A stretch of DNA of 34,633 nt from Thermohalobacteraceae bacterium (GCA_030625765.1 DAOUQG010000004.1:1-34633), one strand, 5' to 3'. Positions 1 through 9,900 are shown, numbered from the stretch's first letter. Made by a program: numbers and translations. The notes: a model not told the origin generated them from the letters alone.

Positions 1-105
1 ATTCATTTATTTTTCGTAGAAGAAGATGATATTATTAAGGAGTATTATTTTTGTAATGGCTTATAGGGATTATATATAATTCTATAAAATAAGAGGAATG
101 ATATA

Positions 106-1236
106 ATGGACATAAAAAAACACATAATTAATATATCTAGAGAACTTGAAATAGATATAATTGGATTCACTTACACCGAACCTTATGAGGAACTTAGAAA
201 TTTTTTAGAATCTAGAAAAAAAAAGAGATATGATACTGAATTTGAAGAAAAGAATATTGATTTACGAATTGATCCCTTTAATATTTTACATGACAGTAGA
301 TCTATAATTGTTATAGGCATGTCATATAATACTGAGAACAGTAAGAAAATAAGAGAAGATGATAGAATAGGAATATTATCAAAATCTTCATGGGGAGTAG
401 ATTATCATAAGGTATTACGAGAAAAACTAGAGGAGCTAGTAAAAGAAATTAAAAAGGTTTGCGATTTCAAATATAGGATAATAGTTGACACAGGGTCTCT
501 TGTTGATAGAGAAGTAGCAAAAAGAGCAAATATAGGCTGGTATGGAAGAAATAATTCAATAATAAATGATATATTTGGCTCATTTATTTTTATAGGATAT
601 ATCATAACGGATTTAGAAATTGAAGCTGATATGAGTGAACGGGTGGAAGAAAAATGTATGAACTGTAGAACTTGTATAGACTCATGTCCTACTAGTGCTA
701 TAGAAGAAGGATATATAATAAATGCTAGAAAATGCGTATCTTACTTAACTCAGACTAAAGAGAGAATTCCATATGAATTAAGAGACAAGATGGGGACAAA
801 GGTATATGGATGTGATACATGTCAATTAGTATGCCCGTACAATAAAAAAGCTGTAAAGGTGAATAGTAGACTCTTTATTCCCAAAGTAACAAATGGATAT
901 ATAAGTCTATATGAATTATTTAATATTTCTAATAAGGAATTTAAGAAAAAGTATGGTCATATGGCTGGAAGCTGGAGAGGAAAAAATATATTAAAAAGAA
1001 ACTGTATAATTGCCTTGGGAAATATTAAGGATAAGGAAAGTATAAATATATTGAAAGAATCACTAAACAACTCTAGCACAATGATAAGAGAATATTCTGC
1101 ATGGTCTTTGTTAAAAATAGATAAAGAATTAGGTAAAAAAATACTCAATGAACATATTAAAAATGAAAAGGATGATGAAGTGCGAGTGGAGATGGAGAAA
1201 CTCTTAGAATATTTTGAAGGTGATAGCACTTATTAA
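106..1236 (+). CDS. queG: Epoxyqueuosine reductase (QueG-like), two 4Fe-4S clusters plus C-terminal HEAT-like region
   Basis: RBS AGAGGAATG upstream; CMNCRTCIDSCPTSAI and CDTCQLVCPYN ferredoxin motifs; DPFNIL...IVIGMSYN N-terminus and W-G-x-D-Y-H motif typical of QueG. Confidence 0.92.
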   Translation: MDIKKHIINISRELEIDIIGFTYTEPYEELRNFLESRKKKRYDTEFEEKNIDLRIDPFNILHDSRSIIVIGMSYNTENSKKIREDDRIGILSKSSWGVDYHKVLREKLEELVKEIKKVCDFKYRIIVDTGSLVDREVAKRANIGWYGRNNSIINDIFGSFIFIGYIITDLEIEADMSERVEEKCMNCRTCIDSCPTSAIEEGYIINARKCVSYLTQTKERIPYELRDKMGTKVYGCDTCQLVCPYNKKAVKVNSRLFIPKVTNGYISLYELFNISNKEFKKKYGHMAGSWRGKNILKRNCIIALGNIKDKESINILKESLNNSSTMIREYSAWSLLKIDKELGKKILNEHIKNEKDDEVRVEMEKLLEYFEGDSTY

Positions 1237-1378
1237 AATCTCTCACATAGTAAATTTTTATTTAGTAATATAAAAAAAGGAAAATATATTATAAGTATGG
1301 TATACTGTTATTGGTGAATTTTTGTCATATGTTTAAACAGTAATATTACATATTCTAAATTAAGAGGAGGTACATATT

Positions 1379-2560
1379 ATGAGTAGTAACCACAGCTTTT
1401 TAGAAGGTAAAATTAATGAATTAAAAGAGCAGGGAGTTTATAGAAAGCTTCCAGTTTTAGCAGGTGCAAACGAAGCTGAGATAATCTTAGATGGTAAAAA
1501 GGTTATAAACTTATCATCAAATAACTACTTAGGATTTGCCAACCATCCAAGACTTAAGAAGGCTGCTATCGAAGCTGTTGAAAAGTATGGAGTAGGAGCA
1601 GGTGCAGTAAGAACTATAGTAGGAAATATGGATATTCACGAAGAATTAGAAGAAATACTTGCTAAGTTCAAAAGAGAAGAAGCTGTTATGGTATTCCAAT
1701 CAGGTTTTAACTGTAATGCTGGTACTATTCAAGCTATCACTGAAAAAGGAGACTTGATTATTTCAGATTCATTAAACCATGCAAGTATTATTGATGGAGT
1801 TAGATTAAGTAAAGCTGATAGAGCTGTATTTAACCATTCAGATATGGAAGACCTTGAAAGAGTTTTAAAGGAAAAAAGAGATCAATATAGAAACTGTTTA
1901 ATTATAACTGACGGTGTATTCAGTATGGACGGAGACGTTGCAAAGCTTCCAGAAATAGTTGAATTAGCTGAAAAATACAACTGTATGACTTACGTTGACG
2001 ATGCACATGGTTCTGGAGTATTAGGTGAAAGCGGTAGAGGAACTGTTGACCATTTCCATTTACATGGTAAAGTAGACTTCTCAATTGGAACACTGTCAAA
2101 GGCTATAGGTGTAATAGGTGGATACGTTGCTACAAGCAAGGCAGGACAAGAATGGTTAAATCATAGAGGAAGACCAATTCTTTTCAGTACTGCTTTACCA
2201 CCAGCAGCTGTAGGAGCAATTATTGAAGCTGTTAAAATGCTTATGGAAACAACTGAGTTTACAGATAGATTATGGAGTAATGCAAGATACTTTAAAGAAA
2301 AACTAGGAAAACTAGGTTTTAATACAGGACAAAGCGAAACTCCTATCACTCCAGTTATCATCGGAGATGAAGCTAAAACTATGGAATTTAGTATGAAGCT
2401 AAAAGAAAATGGAGTATTCGTATCAGCTATAGTATTCCCAACAGTTCCAAGAGGAACAGGAAGAGTAAGATGTATGGTAACTGCAGGACATACAGAAGAA
2501 CAGCTTGACAGAGCAGTTGAAGCATTTGAGAAGGTTGGAAAGGAAATGGGGATAATATAG
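1379..2560 (+). CDS. kbl: Glycine C-acetyltransferase / 2-amino-3-ketobutyrate CoA ligase (alpha-oxoamine synthase, PLP)
   Basis: [64 protein letters not shown] (PLP lysine) motifs. Confidence 0.88.
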   Translation: MSSNHSFLEGKINELKEQGVYRKLPVLAGANEAEIILDGKKVINLSSNNYLGFANHPRLKKAAIEAVEKYGVGAGAVRTIVGNMDIHEELEEILAKFKREEAVMVFQSGFNCNAGTIQAITEKGDLIISDSLNHASIIDGVRLSKADRAVFNHSDMEDLERVLKEKRDQYRNCLIITDGVFSMDGDVAKLPEIVELAEKYNCMTYVDDAHGSGVLGESGRGTVDHFHLHGKVDFSIGTLSKAIGVIGGYVATSKAGQEWLNHRGRPILFSTALPPAAVGAIIEAVKMLMETTEFTDRLWSNARYFKEKLGKLGFNTGQSETPITPVIIGDEAKTMEFSMKLKENGVFVSAIVFPTVPRGTGRVRCMVTAGHTEEQLDRAVEAFEKVGKEMGII

Positions 2561-2582
2561 TAAAAACTGATTTGATAAAAGA

Positions 2583-2621
2583 CTGTGTTGAAAGCGGTTA
2601 CGCTTTTGACACAGTTTTTTT
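2583..2621 (+). terminator. Rho-independent terminator of kbl
   Basis: CTGTGTTGAAAGCG / CGCTTTTGACACAG stem followed by T7. Confidence 0.9.
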
Positions 2622-2799
2622 GATATTAAAATTAGATCGTTTATTTATCTAACATTATGATATTATCGTTAATTTTCAAAAAAACACTACAAATCGCTTG
2701 AAAATTATATATGAATATTATAATATTTAACATGAGTGTTATTTATAGGGGTGTTACAATATGTCAGTGTTTAATAGAACAAGAAAAAGAACTTACATA

Positions 2800-2829
2800 T
2801 TGTCAAAGGGACGGGGTTATTGATAACAA
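2800..2829 (+). repeat. REP-like hairpin, GACGGGGTTATTG core
   Basis: TTGTCAAAGGGACGGGGTTATTGATAACAA; core matches the inverted copy at 2972-2984 at 11/13 positions by eye. Confidence 0.45.
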
Positions 2830-2960
2830 TTGTGTAAATAAGCAAGAAGGCATCGTATGAATAACAAGAATGTAAGAAGTATTATAAAAAATCTATAATG
2901 TATATAATGCTACGGATTAGCTAAAAACTTGACACAAAGAAAAGAAAAAGTATTTAAAGG

Positions 2961-2996
2961 AGTTGAAGTGCCAACAACTCCGTCACCTTCACAACT
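2961..2996 (-). repeat. REP-like hairpin, inverted copy (reverse-complement core GACGGAGTTGTTG)
   Basis: AGTTGAAGTGCCAACAACTCCGTCACCTTCACAACT; core CAACAACTCCGTC at 2972-2984. Confidence 0.45.
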
Positions 2997-3083
2997 AGCA
3001 AACAGTGGCCACTAGTGGTTACCGTAACTAACGTAGGATATTAAAATAACATAATTTGTTTTTCAGACTTTGTTAACAATCTG

Positions 3084-3121
3084 AGAAGAGCATAATATAC
3101 ACTGATATATTATGCTCTTCT
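3084..3121. repeat. Perfect 16-bp inverted repeat (hairpin), 6-nt loop
   Basis: AGAAGAGCATAATATA-CACTGA-TATATTATGCTCTTCT; no clear T-tract on the + strand. Confidence 0.75.
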
Positions 3122-3173
3122 GAAATATTGTTTATTCATAATTTTTTCTAGGGCTAGAGGGGGCTTAATAGGT

Positions 3174-3712
3174 ATGAAAAGAAGATTATTTATGGTAACT
3201 TTCATCATTATTATATTAATTTTTGTCACTCTATTAGTATATTATTGGACATTTGGTGACAAAAAAATATTAAGTCTAAAAAATTAGATGATGTCTTTTT
3301 TGAAACTATGGCGAGTACATTTCCAGATTATCAACTAGACAATTATAGAAAATACTATGTGAGTAATACTTATATTATATACATATTCAAAATTGAAAAT
3401 TCAAATAACCTATCTAAACTGGGACATCTAACATTTAAAAAAAATAGTCTGTGGAACTATTATAGTAAATTTAGTTCTGGTGATACTACAAACACTCCTT
3501 ATAGTGAGAAATTTTATAAACATGATAATGATCAATTTCTTGTGCTAGTGTACGGAGAAAATGAGGGTAGATTATATAACACTATTACTATTAAGATAGG
3601 AAATAAAATATATTATGAAGATATCGAAAAAGATCAGTTATTCTTAAAAGTATATTATGAGCCTATTAAAGATGAAAAATATCTTTCTAATATTGAAGTT
3701 TACTTGAAATAG
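3174..3712 (+). pseudogene. Small secreted/membrane-anchored protein of unknown function, frameshifted at an A7 run (3261-3267)
   Basis: ATG at 3174 gives MKRRLFMVTFIIIILIFVTLLVYYWTFGDKK (signal anchor), which stops at TAG 3285-3287; the rest of the protein continues in another frame (...NIKSKKLDDVFFETMASTFPDYQLDNY... to 3712). One extra A in the A7 run restores a single ORF. Confidence 0.6.
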
Positions 3713-3756
3713 GTAATAGCATCTCAAGAAGAATAGACATTCTTTTTTTGAATAAC

Positions 3757-3799
3757 TATATAAACTTTGCCTACATTTGTGCAGGGCAAAGTTTATATA
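3757..3799 (+). terminator. Hairpin terminator-like structure after the small gene
   Basis: TATATAAACTTTGCC / GGCAAAGTTTATATA perfect 15-bp stem; weak T-tract. Confidence 0.55.
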
Positions 3800-3960
3800 A
3801 AAAGTAATTTTATATAAAAAAGGGAATTATTCTATTTTGGTGTATTAATAATTTCTTATTTTTCAAAAAAGCTTAAAATGAGTAATTTACATATGATTTT
3901 TTTAAGACATCGAAACTATTCAACTGGGGTACTTATTTTACGGTTATGTAAAAATAATCT

Positions 3961-3984
3961 AACAATTTGTGAACACAAATTGTT
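3961..3984. promoter_or_regulatory. Palindrome upstream of the MCP gene (possible operator)
   Basis: AACAATTTGTG-AA-CACAAATTGTT, perfect 11-bp arms. Confidence 0.4.
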
Positions 3985-4152
3985 TTGCTACAATTCAAAA
4001 TAAATTTCAAATAATAAATATTAGAAATATAGAGGAAAATTGGGTATAATGTCGAATTGAATACATTATACCTAATTTTATATAAAAAACATTATTTATA
4101 TAATAAAGCAAATATAATATTTTTAAAACGTAATTTAAGGAGGAGATCAGTT

Positions 4153-5916
4153 ATGGGCAAAAGGAGAATTAAAAAATCAACTAAGTTTACTATTAAATCA
4201 AAACTTATTATTGTATCATTCATTATATTAATTATATCTAATCTTGTATTAGGGGTAGTAAGTTATAATATTGCTAAAAAGCAATTGGAACAAAACGGTA
4301 AAACACTACTAAAGAATAGTGTTGAAATGACTTTGCTAGTGATTGATGAAAAACAAAAATTAGTTGAACAAGGTAAGTTAACTCTTGATGAGGCACAAGA
4401 ACAGGTTAGAGAATATATGTTAGGGAAAAAACAAAAAGATGGTACTAGGCCTATTAATAAAAACATATGTCTTGGAGAAAATGGTTACCTGTTGGCATAT
4501 ACTCAGGATGGATATGAGGCAGCTCATCCTATATTAGAAGGTAAGAATGTATGGGAAGCTAAAGATAAGAGGGATGGTTTTTATCTAGTACAAGATCAAA
4601 TCAAAATAGGAAACAATGGGGGAGGTTATCTTACATATTGGTGGAATATCCCTAATTCGGAGGAAATTGCACCTAAAATCACCTATCAAAAAACAGATCT
4701 TCATTGGGGTTGGGTGGTTAGTGCAGGAACATATATGTATGATTTCAATAAAGGGGCAAGCAAAATTTATCAATTTTTGATTATTATATTAGCATCTTCA
4801 TTTATTATAGGAGGATATGTAATTTTCATTTTTGCCCGCCATATATCAGTTCCAATTGGTAAGATCAATCAAGCTATTAATGAGGTGGCATCAGGCAATC
4901 TAAACATTTCAAATTTGAATATTAAAAATAGAGATGAGACTGGTGAATTAAGCAAATCTTTCAATATCATGATTCAAAATATAAGAGAATTGATTAAATC
5001 AGTTAAAGATTCAGTAGATATTGTATTTGAATCTTCAAAATCCTTAGCTGATATAGGGGATCAAAATATAGCTTCTATTAATGAGGTTGCAGTTGCAATT
5101 GAGCAAATTACAGAAGCTGCAGATAAACAAGCAGAAGATACAGAGAATGGAGTAGTTGAAGTTAAGCAATTGGCTGACAAAATTGAAATAGTAGAAGAGT
5201 CTTCTGTTAATACAAATAATATTGCTGTTGAAGCAAGTGAGTTGAGTAAAAAAGGAATAAATGTTGTTAAATTACTTATGGAAAAATCGAATGAAAACAG
5301 TATTGCTACAACAAAAGCAAATGACATAATTCAAGAAATGAATAAAAGCTCAATTGAAATAGAAACAATTACAGAAACTATTAGTCAAATATCTGACCAA
5401 ACTAACTTGTTGGCTTTAAATGCGGCAATAGAAGCAGCTAGGGCAGGGGAACAGGGAAGAGGTTTTGCAGTAGTTGCTGAAGAGGTTAGAAAATTAGCTG
5501 AACAGTCTTCACTAGCTGCTACTAAAGTAAAAGAACTAATAGATGGAATACAAAAAAAATCAAAAACAGCTGTTGAAACTATGGAACAAGGAAAAAAAAT
5601 TGCTGAGAAACAAGATAACGCTGTTGAAGAAACTAAAAATACTTTTAATGGAATATCAAAAGCGATAGACAATATGGTAGAAAATGTAGAAAAAATCAAT
5701 AGTTATAGTATAGATATGGGAGATAAGAAGGGTGAAATAATAGAAATATTTGAGAATTTTTCAGCTTCAACAGAAGAAAGCTCTGCTGCAATACAACAGG
5801 TTTCAGCTGCAATTGAAGAACAGTTGGCTAGTGTACAGCAGATTAATTCTCATACTCAAGATTTTAAAATTCTTGCAGGGCAGCTTGCAGAAGCTATTAA
5901 TAAATTTAATATATAA
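4153..5916 (+). CDS. Methyl-accepting chemotaxis protein with extracytoplasmic Cache domain, HAMP and MCP signalling domain
   Basis: Start at 4153 preferred (RBS AAGGAGGAG) over ORF-track start 4057; TM, Cache-like [23 protein letters not shown], signalling tip [43 protein letters not shown]. Confidence 0.93.
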   Translation: MGKRRIKKSTKFTIKSKLIIVSFIILIISNLVLGVVSYNIAKKQLEQNGKTLLKNSVEMTLLVIDEKQKLVEQGKLTLDEAQEQVREYMLGKKQKDGTRPINKNICLGENGYLLAYTQDGYEAAHPILEGKNVWEAKDKRDGFYLVQDQIKIGNNGGGYLTYWWNIPNSEEIAPKITYQKTDLHWGWVVSAGTYMYDFNKGASKIYQFLIIILASSFIIGGYVIFIFARHISVPIGKINQAINEVASGNLNISNLNIKNRDETGELSKSFNIMIQNIRELIKSVKDSVDIVFESSKSLADIGDQNIASINEVAVAIEQITEAADKQAEDTENGVVEVKQLADKIEIVEESSVNTNNIAVEASELSKKGINVVKLLMEKSNENSIATTKANDIIQEMNKSSIEIETITETISQISDQTNLLALNAAIEAARAGEQGRGFAVVAEEVRKLAEQSSLAATKVKELIDGIQKKSKTAVETMEQGKKIAEKQDNAVEETKNTFNGISKAIDNMVENVEKINSYSIDMGDKKGEIIEIFENFSASTEESSAAIQQVSAAIEEQLASVQQINSHTQDFKILAGQLAEAINKFNI

Positions 5917-5953
5917 CAAGCAAGAAATTTTTGTTTATGTTTGATATCATACT

Positions 5954-5995
5954 GACAAGAAGGCGGGGTTGAAACAACAACTCTGTCTTCTTGTC
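5954..5995. repeat. REP-like hairpin, third family copy / possible MCP transcript 3' end
   Basis: GACAAGAAGGCGGGGTTG...CAACAACTCTGTCTTCTTGTC; inverted arms GACAAGAAG/CTTCTTGTC; reverse-complement core GACAGAGTTGTTG at 5975-5987. Confidence 0.45.
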
Positions 5996-6140
5996 GTCTA
6001 GTGTCCCATCTATAATCGTGTAAAAATTGTTCTAAAATTTCTAAGTATTAGGTAATCAACTTGTCACTGATGACAGTTTGGGAAGGTAACCAATTAAGAA
6101 GTAAGGAAAATCAATGCTTAAATAGTATTAATATTCATAT

Positions 6141-6178
6141 AAAAAAGAGCAAGTCCAATTGAAAAAATGGAGTTGCCC
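6141..6178 (-). terminator. Terminator of ybaK on the minus strand
   Basis: Imperfect stem GAGCAAGTCCA/TGGAGTTGCCC followed on the minus strand by a T6 tract (AAAAAA at 6141-6146). Confidence 0.6.
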
Positions 6179-6232
6179 TTGATAGTTTAATTTGATTCGT
6201 AATTTAAGAAAATTGCAACTTAATCCTAATTA

Positions 6233-6730
6233 TTAGTTAATACAGATAAAGGTAAATTTATTGCCGCACCATTTTATAAACTTTTCAAGATTTTTATAAG
6301 AAATACTAATTGTTGCAGTATTTACATTTGGGTGAAAACTAATGTTACTAGCACTAACTAAATCTTTATCTATTAGAATTTGTACATCTTTATCAATATC
6401 ATTTATTAACCCAAAAGGGCTAACTGAACCTGGTTTAAGAGCTAAATATTTATATAATCTTTCTTTTGAAGCAAATGACAAGTTTGTACTTCCTATTTGT
6501 CTAGACAAAAGTTTTAAATCTACTTGCTTTGCTTCATCTAATATTACAAGATAATGCATATTTCCTTTTCTATTACGAAGAAAAAGATTTTTACAATGTT
6601 GTCCTGGAATACATATATCTAGTTGGTGGGCTTCTTCAATAGTGTATATTGGTTTATGTTCATATCTACTATATTCAATTTCTAACATCTTTAAAATATC
6701 ATATAGTTTTTGCTCATCTTCATTAATCAA
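6233..6730 (-). CDS. YbaK/ProX-type aminoacyl-(prolyl-)tRNA deacylase
   Basis: GQHCKNLFLRNRKGNMHYLVILDEAKQVDLKLLSRQI and LKPGSVSPFGLINDIDKDVQILID typical of the YbaK/ProX family. Confidence 0.88.
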   Translation of the reverse strand: MINEDEQKLYDILKMLEIEYSRYEHKPIYTIEEAHQLDICIPGQHCKNLFLRNRKGNMHYLVILDEAKQVDLKLLSRQIGSTNLSFASKERLYKYLALKPGSVSPFGLINDIDKDVQILIDKDLVSASNISFHPNVNTATISISYKNLEKFIKWCGNKFTFICIN

Positions 6731-6885
6731 ATTTCTTCCTCCTATTCAAGAGTTAAGTCATAATATTTTATAATAGTGAACTAATTATATACAGTATTAT
6801 ACAGAAATTCAATTGGTCAATCAACCAACTTTTCCTTTTTTGTGTATATGATGTCATGTCATGGAGCGCGTGTGTTCCTCAAAAG

Positions 6886-6931
6886 AATCCCTTCTGGTGA
6901 GTATTATTTATAATTTTCACCAGAAGGGATT
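6886..6931. terminator. Bidirectional-looking hairpin downstream of the minus-strand hydrolase gene
   Basis: AATCCCTTCTGGTGA / TCACCAGAAGGGATT perfect 15-bp stem; TTTT on + side, TTCTTTT on minus side. Confidence 0.7.
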
Positions 6932-6963
6932 TTAATATTTGCAAATTGATTTGGATGATCAAA

Positions 6964-8355
6964 CTATTTTTCGATCCAATTTATTAAATCTTCAATGACC
7001 TCATTTGGTATATGTCCCTCTATTAGATATTCATTTGGATTTGGTGTTCCTTCACCTTCAAGGAATAGATGATTTAGCTTTTCATAGGTTTTAAAAGTAA
7101 CATTTTCTTTATTTTCTAATGCTTCTTGCCAGTTTTTGAGGTCTGCTTCTGTAACTTGATAGTCTCTTAAGCCTTGCATAATTAAAATTCTCTGCTGTAA
7201 TTGCTTAGCCATTTCTACTGGATTATAGTTCCTTAAATCAAGCCAATATGGAGCATAAATACTAAATAACTTGGCTGGGTCAGTATTGGTAGAAAGATTG
7301 GGGTCTTTGATATTTTGAACGCATGACTTAATAAAATCTAAATTTGCAGTCTCTTCATCATCTACATTACTATCAAGAGAATATAAATATTCATATTGTT
7401 CTAACATCAAATCCTCTAATGGTCGTGTGTTTCCAGCTAAAATTATACAACCTGCTATATCTTTATCTTCATTTACTATTCTAGGAACTAGGTATCCTCC
7501 TAAACTGTGTCCAAGTACATAGATATTGTTTGGATCAATTTGATTATGACCTTTTAAGAATTGTACTGCTGAAATTGCATCATTGATTGTTTCTTCTTTC
7601 ACAGTAAAATCAGTAACGTTTTTTAGTTTTACAGCATAGTGCTTAGTTCTTTTTTCGTATCTTAAAACCGCAACACCTCTAGTAGATAATCCCCATGCAA
7701 TATCTCTAAAAGGTTTGTTTGGTCCTATTGTTTCATCTCTGTCACTTGGACCAGAGCCATGAACTAAAACAACTACAGGAAAAGGACCTTCTCCTTTTGG
7801 TATGGATAGTGTTCCAGGTAATGACCATCCTTCTTCCCCAACAGCTACCTCATATTCAGTAATCGAATCTGGAACATTGCTTTCTTCAGTGCTAGCGCCT
7901 GAAGGATTATCAATCAGAGTATAGTTAAAACCAGCAATTTGTTTTTCTGTATCAAAAACAACATTGAGAGAAATAAACTGCTTTTCAAATTCACATGCAA
8001 AACTAACTATATTATATTGTCCTGATTGACTTTGAGATGAATTTATAGTTTTGATAAAAGAACCGTAAGTTTCTGTCAGCTGAGTCATTACTGCTTTCAT
8101 AATATCCGGTGTAAAAGCATCCTTTAACTTAGAATTCATTGTGTAGTTATTATAGGCATTTTCATAGTTTTCATTAAGAATGTCATTCACATAACTTTCA
8201 GCGATTGCCTCGATATCTACATTAGATTCATCTTTGGTGACATTTTCTTGTTCATTCTGAGTAGTTTCTTCTGTCACATCAGTTGCTTTGTTACATGCAG
8301 AAAATGTTAGAATGCTAACCAAAATAACAAAGATAATTAATGAATTTTTCTTCAT
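6964..8355 (-). CDS. Lipoprotein with DUF3887-like N-terminal domain fused to an alpha/beta hydrolase
   Basis: Lipobox LTFSAC; VLVHGSGPSDRDETIGPNKPFRDIAWGLS, nucleophile elbow GHSLGG, C-terminal LNHLF histidine. Confidence 0.85.
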   Translation of the reverse strand: MKKNSLIIFVILVSILTFSACNKATDVTEETTQNEQENVTKDESNVDIEAIAESYVNDILNENYENAYNNYTMNSKLKDAFTPDIMKAVMTQLTETYGSFIKTINSSQSQSGQYNIVSFACEFEKQFISLNVVFDTEKQIAGFNYTLIDNPSGASTEESNVPDSITEYEVAVGEEGWSLPGTLSIPKGEGPFPVVVLVHGSGPSDRDETIGPNKPFRDIAWGLSTRGVAVLRYEKRTKHYAVKLKNVTDFTVKEETINDAISAVQFLKGHNQIDPNNIYVLGHSLGGYLVPRIVNEDKDIAGCIILAGNTRPLEDLMLEQYEYLYSLDSNVDDEETANLDFIKSCVQNIKDPNLSTNTDPAKLFSIYAPYWLDLRNYNPVEMAKQLQQRILIMQGLRDYQVTEADLKNWQEALENKENVTFKTYEKLNHLFLEGEGTPNPNEYLIEGHIPNEVIEDLINWIEK

Positions 8356-8390
8356 ACTATATCACCTCAATTTATATTTTTAATATCTAC

Positions 8391-9515
8391 TTAAGAAAGA
8401 ACTTTAGGTAGTAGTGCCATTAGACCGATTGCAATTATTAATACTAACAGTATTAGTAGGGCAGTAAAGTTCCCAAAGTTAATAGTAAAACCTATTCCGA
8501 ACCTTTTTTCAATAAAAATACTTGGATCATCAGGATTAAAATAAAATAGACCTAGCTTCCAGTTTTTATCATCGTCTCTATCAAATGATTTTTCCATACT
8601 TGAGCGAAACTTAATTTTGAGTCTGCTTCCACCTTGCCCAGTCCGTAATGCTAATACAATGACAGTTAAGATGATTGTTATAGTAATTACAAATGGCAGA
8701 ACAGACATTATTACTGAATTTGAATCAATCAAACCAAAGGATGTAAGATTTAAATACGTAAACATTATCTGTAAGATCAATAAAACTCCAACTATAAACC
8801 TTGACCATCTTAAGCGAAATATTCTACTTTTTTCAAGAGATTCTTCAGGGTTTGTAGCACTTATCTGTTGCTTTGCCCAAGCAATGCTTTTGTATGCGAA
8901 AAATAAAATCCCAACCAAAAATAACTGTAATATTGGCATATAGAAAATACTGCTAAATGTTTTATCAATCCATTGATCAGGGGTACCATCAATTCCCCAA
9001 TGAATAGGTATTCTGTTAGGTAGCGCATCATAATTAGCAAGTATAATAAATATGTTAAATGCAATTATGAGTAATGAAACTAAGAACCACCATTGAGAGG
9101 CTATGAGCTTACTTCTCTTCGAGCCAGTATATCCTGTATCAATAATTACAACCTCTTCATTTTGTTCATTCCAATGCTCTGAGAGCTTTAGCATTTTGAC
9201 CTTTTTATGTGAAAGGTAGTAAAAAATATATTGTATAAATATTGTTGCAATCAAACCTAAAGAAAATAATGCTACACTATTTGTAAGGTATATTATTAAA
9301 ATTAATATTGCTGTAATAGGAATTGATAAGCTGAGAGTAAGAAGTACATATTTTTTATATATTTGTCTTAGGGTAGGATGATTAATTTCTTTTTCAGGAA
9401 TTCTAATTCCAAAAAAAAGCTCTTTTCTTGTAAGTTTGGGCATCAAAAGCTCAATGATGATTATAAATCCACAAATCAAAACAAATGTTATTAACATCAA
9501 AACTTTATTAGTCAT
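8391..9515 (-). CDS. Multi-pass membrane protein, DUF1648 (SdpI-like) plus DUF5808-like C-terminus
   Basis: NRIPIHWGIDGTPDQWIDKT motif; start MTNKVLM at 9515 with GGAGGAG RBS (ORF-track start 9542 overlaps the upstream gene). Confidence 0.75.
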   Translation of the reverse strand: MTNKVLMLITFVLICGFIIIIELLMPKLTRKELFFGIRIPEKEINHPTLRQIYKKYVLLTLSLSIPITAILILIIYLTNSVALFSLGLIATIFIQYIFYYLSHKKVKMLKLSEHWNEQNEEVVIIDTGYTGSKRSKLIASQWWFLVSLLIIAFNIFIILANYDALPNRIPIHWGIDGTPDQWIDKTFSSIFYMPILQLFLVGILFFAYKSIAWAKQQISATNPEESLEKSRIFRLRWSRFIVGVLLILQIMFTYLNLTSFGLIDSNSVIMSVLPFVITITIILTVIVLALRTGQGGSRLKIKFRSSMEKSFDRDDDKNWKLGLFYFNPDDPSIFIEKRFGIGFTINFGNFTALLILLVLIIAIGLMALLPKVLS

Positions 9516-9516
9516 A

Positions 9517-9900
9517 TTACATCTCCTCCCTAAAATTATCATAGATTTTTGAACAAATTGTTAGAAAATCATCTTTACTGATTCCTTTACATATTGACGA
9601 AGCTATCAAGGTATTAAGAGTTTTCTTTAAATCATCAACAAAAGCCATGTCAGGTTCATCCATTAATGGAAGTACTGTAGCTCCTTTTCTTCTATCAATA
9701 GCAATATAGTTTTCGCTTTTTAGTAAATTATAAGCCTTATTGATAGTATGAAGGTTAATTCCAATATCTGAAGCTAACTGTCTTACTGATGGAAGTGAGT
9801 CATTTGGTTTAAAATGTCCTTTAGCAATACCTTCAATAATCTGATTACGTAGTTGTAAGTAAATAGGAGTTTCTGACTGGAAATCAATCTTAATAAACAT
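9517..9900 (-). CDS. GntR-family transcriptional regulator, YtrA-like
   Basis: PIYLQLRNQIIEGIAKGHFKPNDSLPSVRQLASDIGINLHTINKAYNLL winged-helix motif; short YtrA-type length. Confidence 0.92.
   Translation of the reverse strand: MFIKIDFQSETPIYLQLRNQIIEGIAKGHFKPNDSLPSVRQLASDIGINLHTINKAYNLLKSENYIAIDRRKGATVLPLMDEPDMAFVDDLKKTLNTLIASSICKGISKDDFLTICSKIYDNFREEM

Noticed and set aside
405-605. Minus-strand ORF inside queG
   Set aside because: Antisense to a well-supported CDS; composition is shadow coding with no RBS or family motif. The same reasoning applies to 957..1229, 2161..2361, 4263..4466, 5061..5327, 5385..5699, 12728..12976, 14592..14813, 15901..16083, 19344..19553 and 21749..21931.
5750-5944. 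+ strand ORF overlapping the MCP 3' end
   Set aside because: Out-of-frame shadow of the MCP coding sequence.
6342-6554. + strand ORF antisense to ybaK
   Set aside because: Shadow ORF; ybaK/ProX on the minus strand has clear conserved motifs.
8617-9064. ORFs 8617..8943 (+) and 8861..9064 (-) within the DUF1648 gene
   Set aside because: Alternate-frame ORFs inside a convincing membrane-protein CDS.
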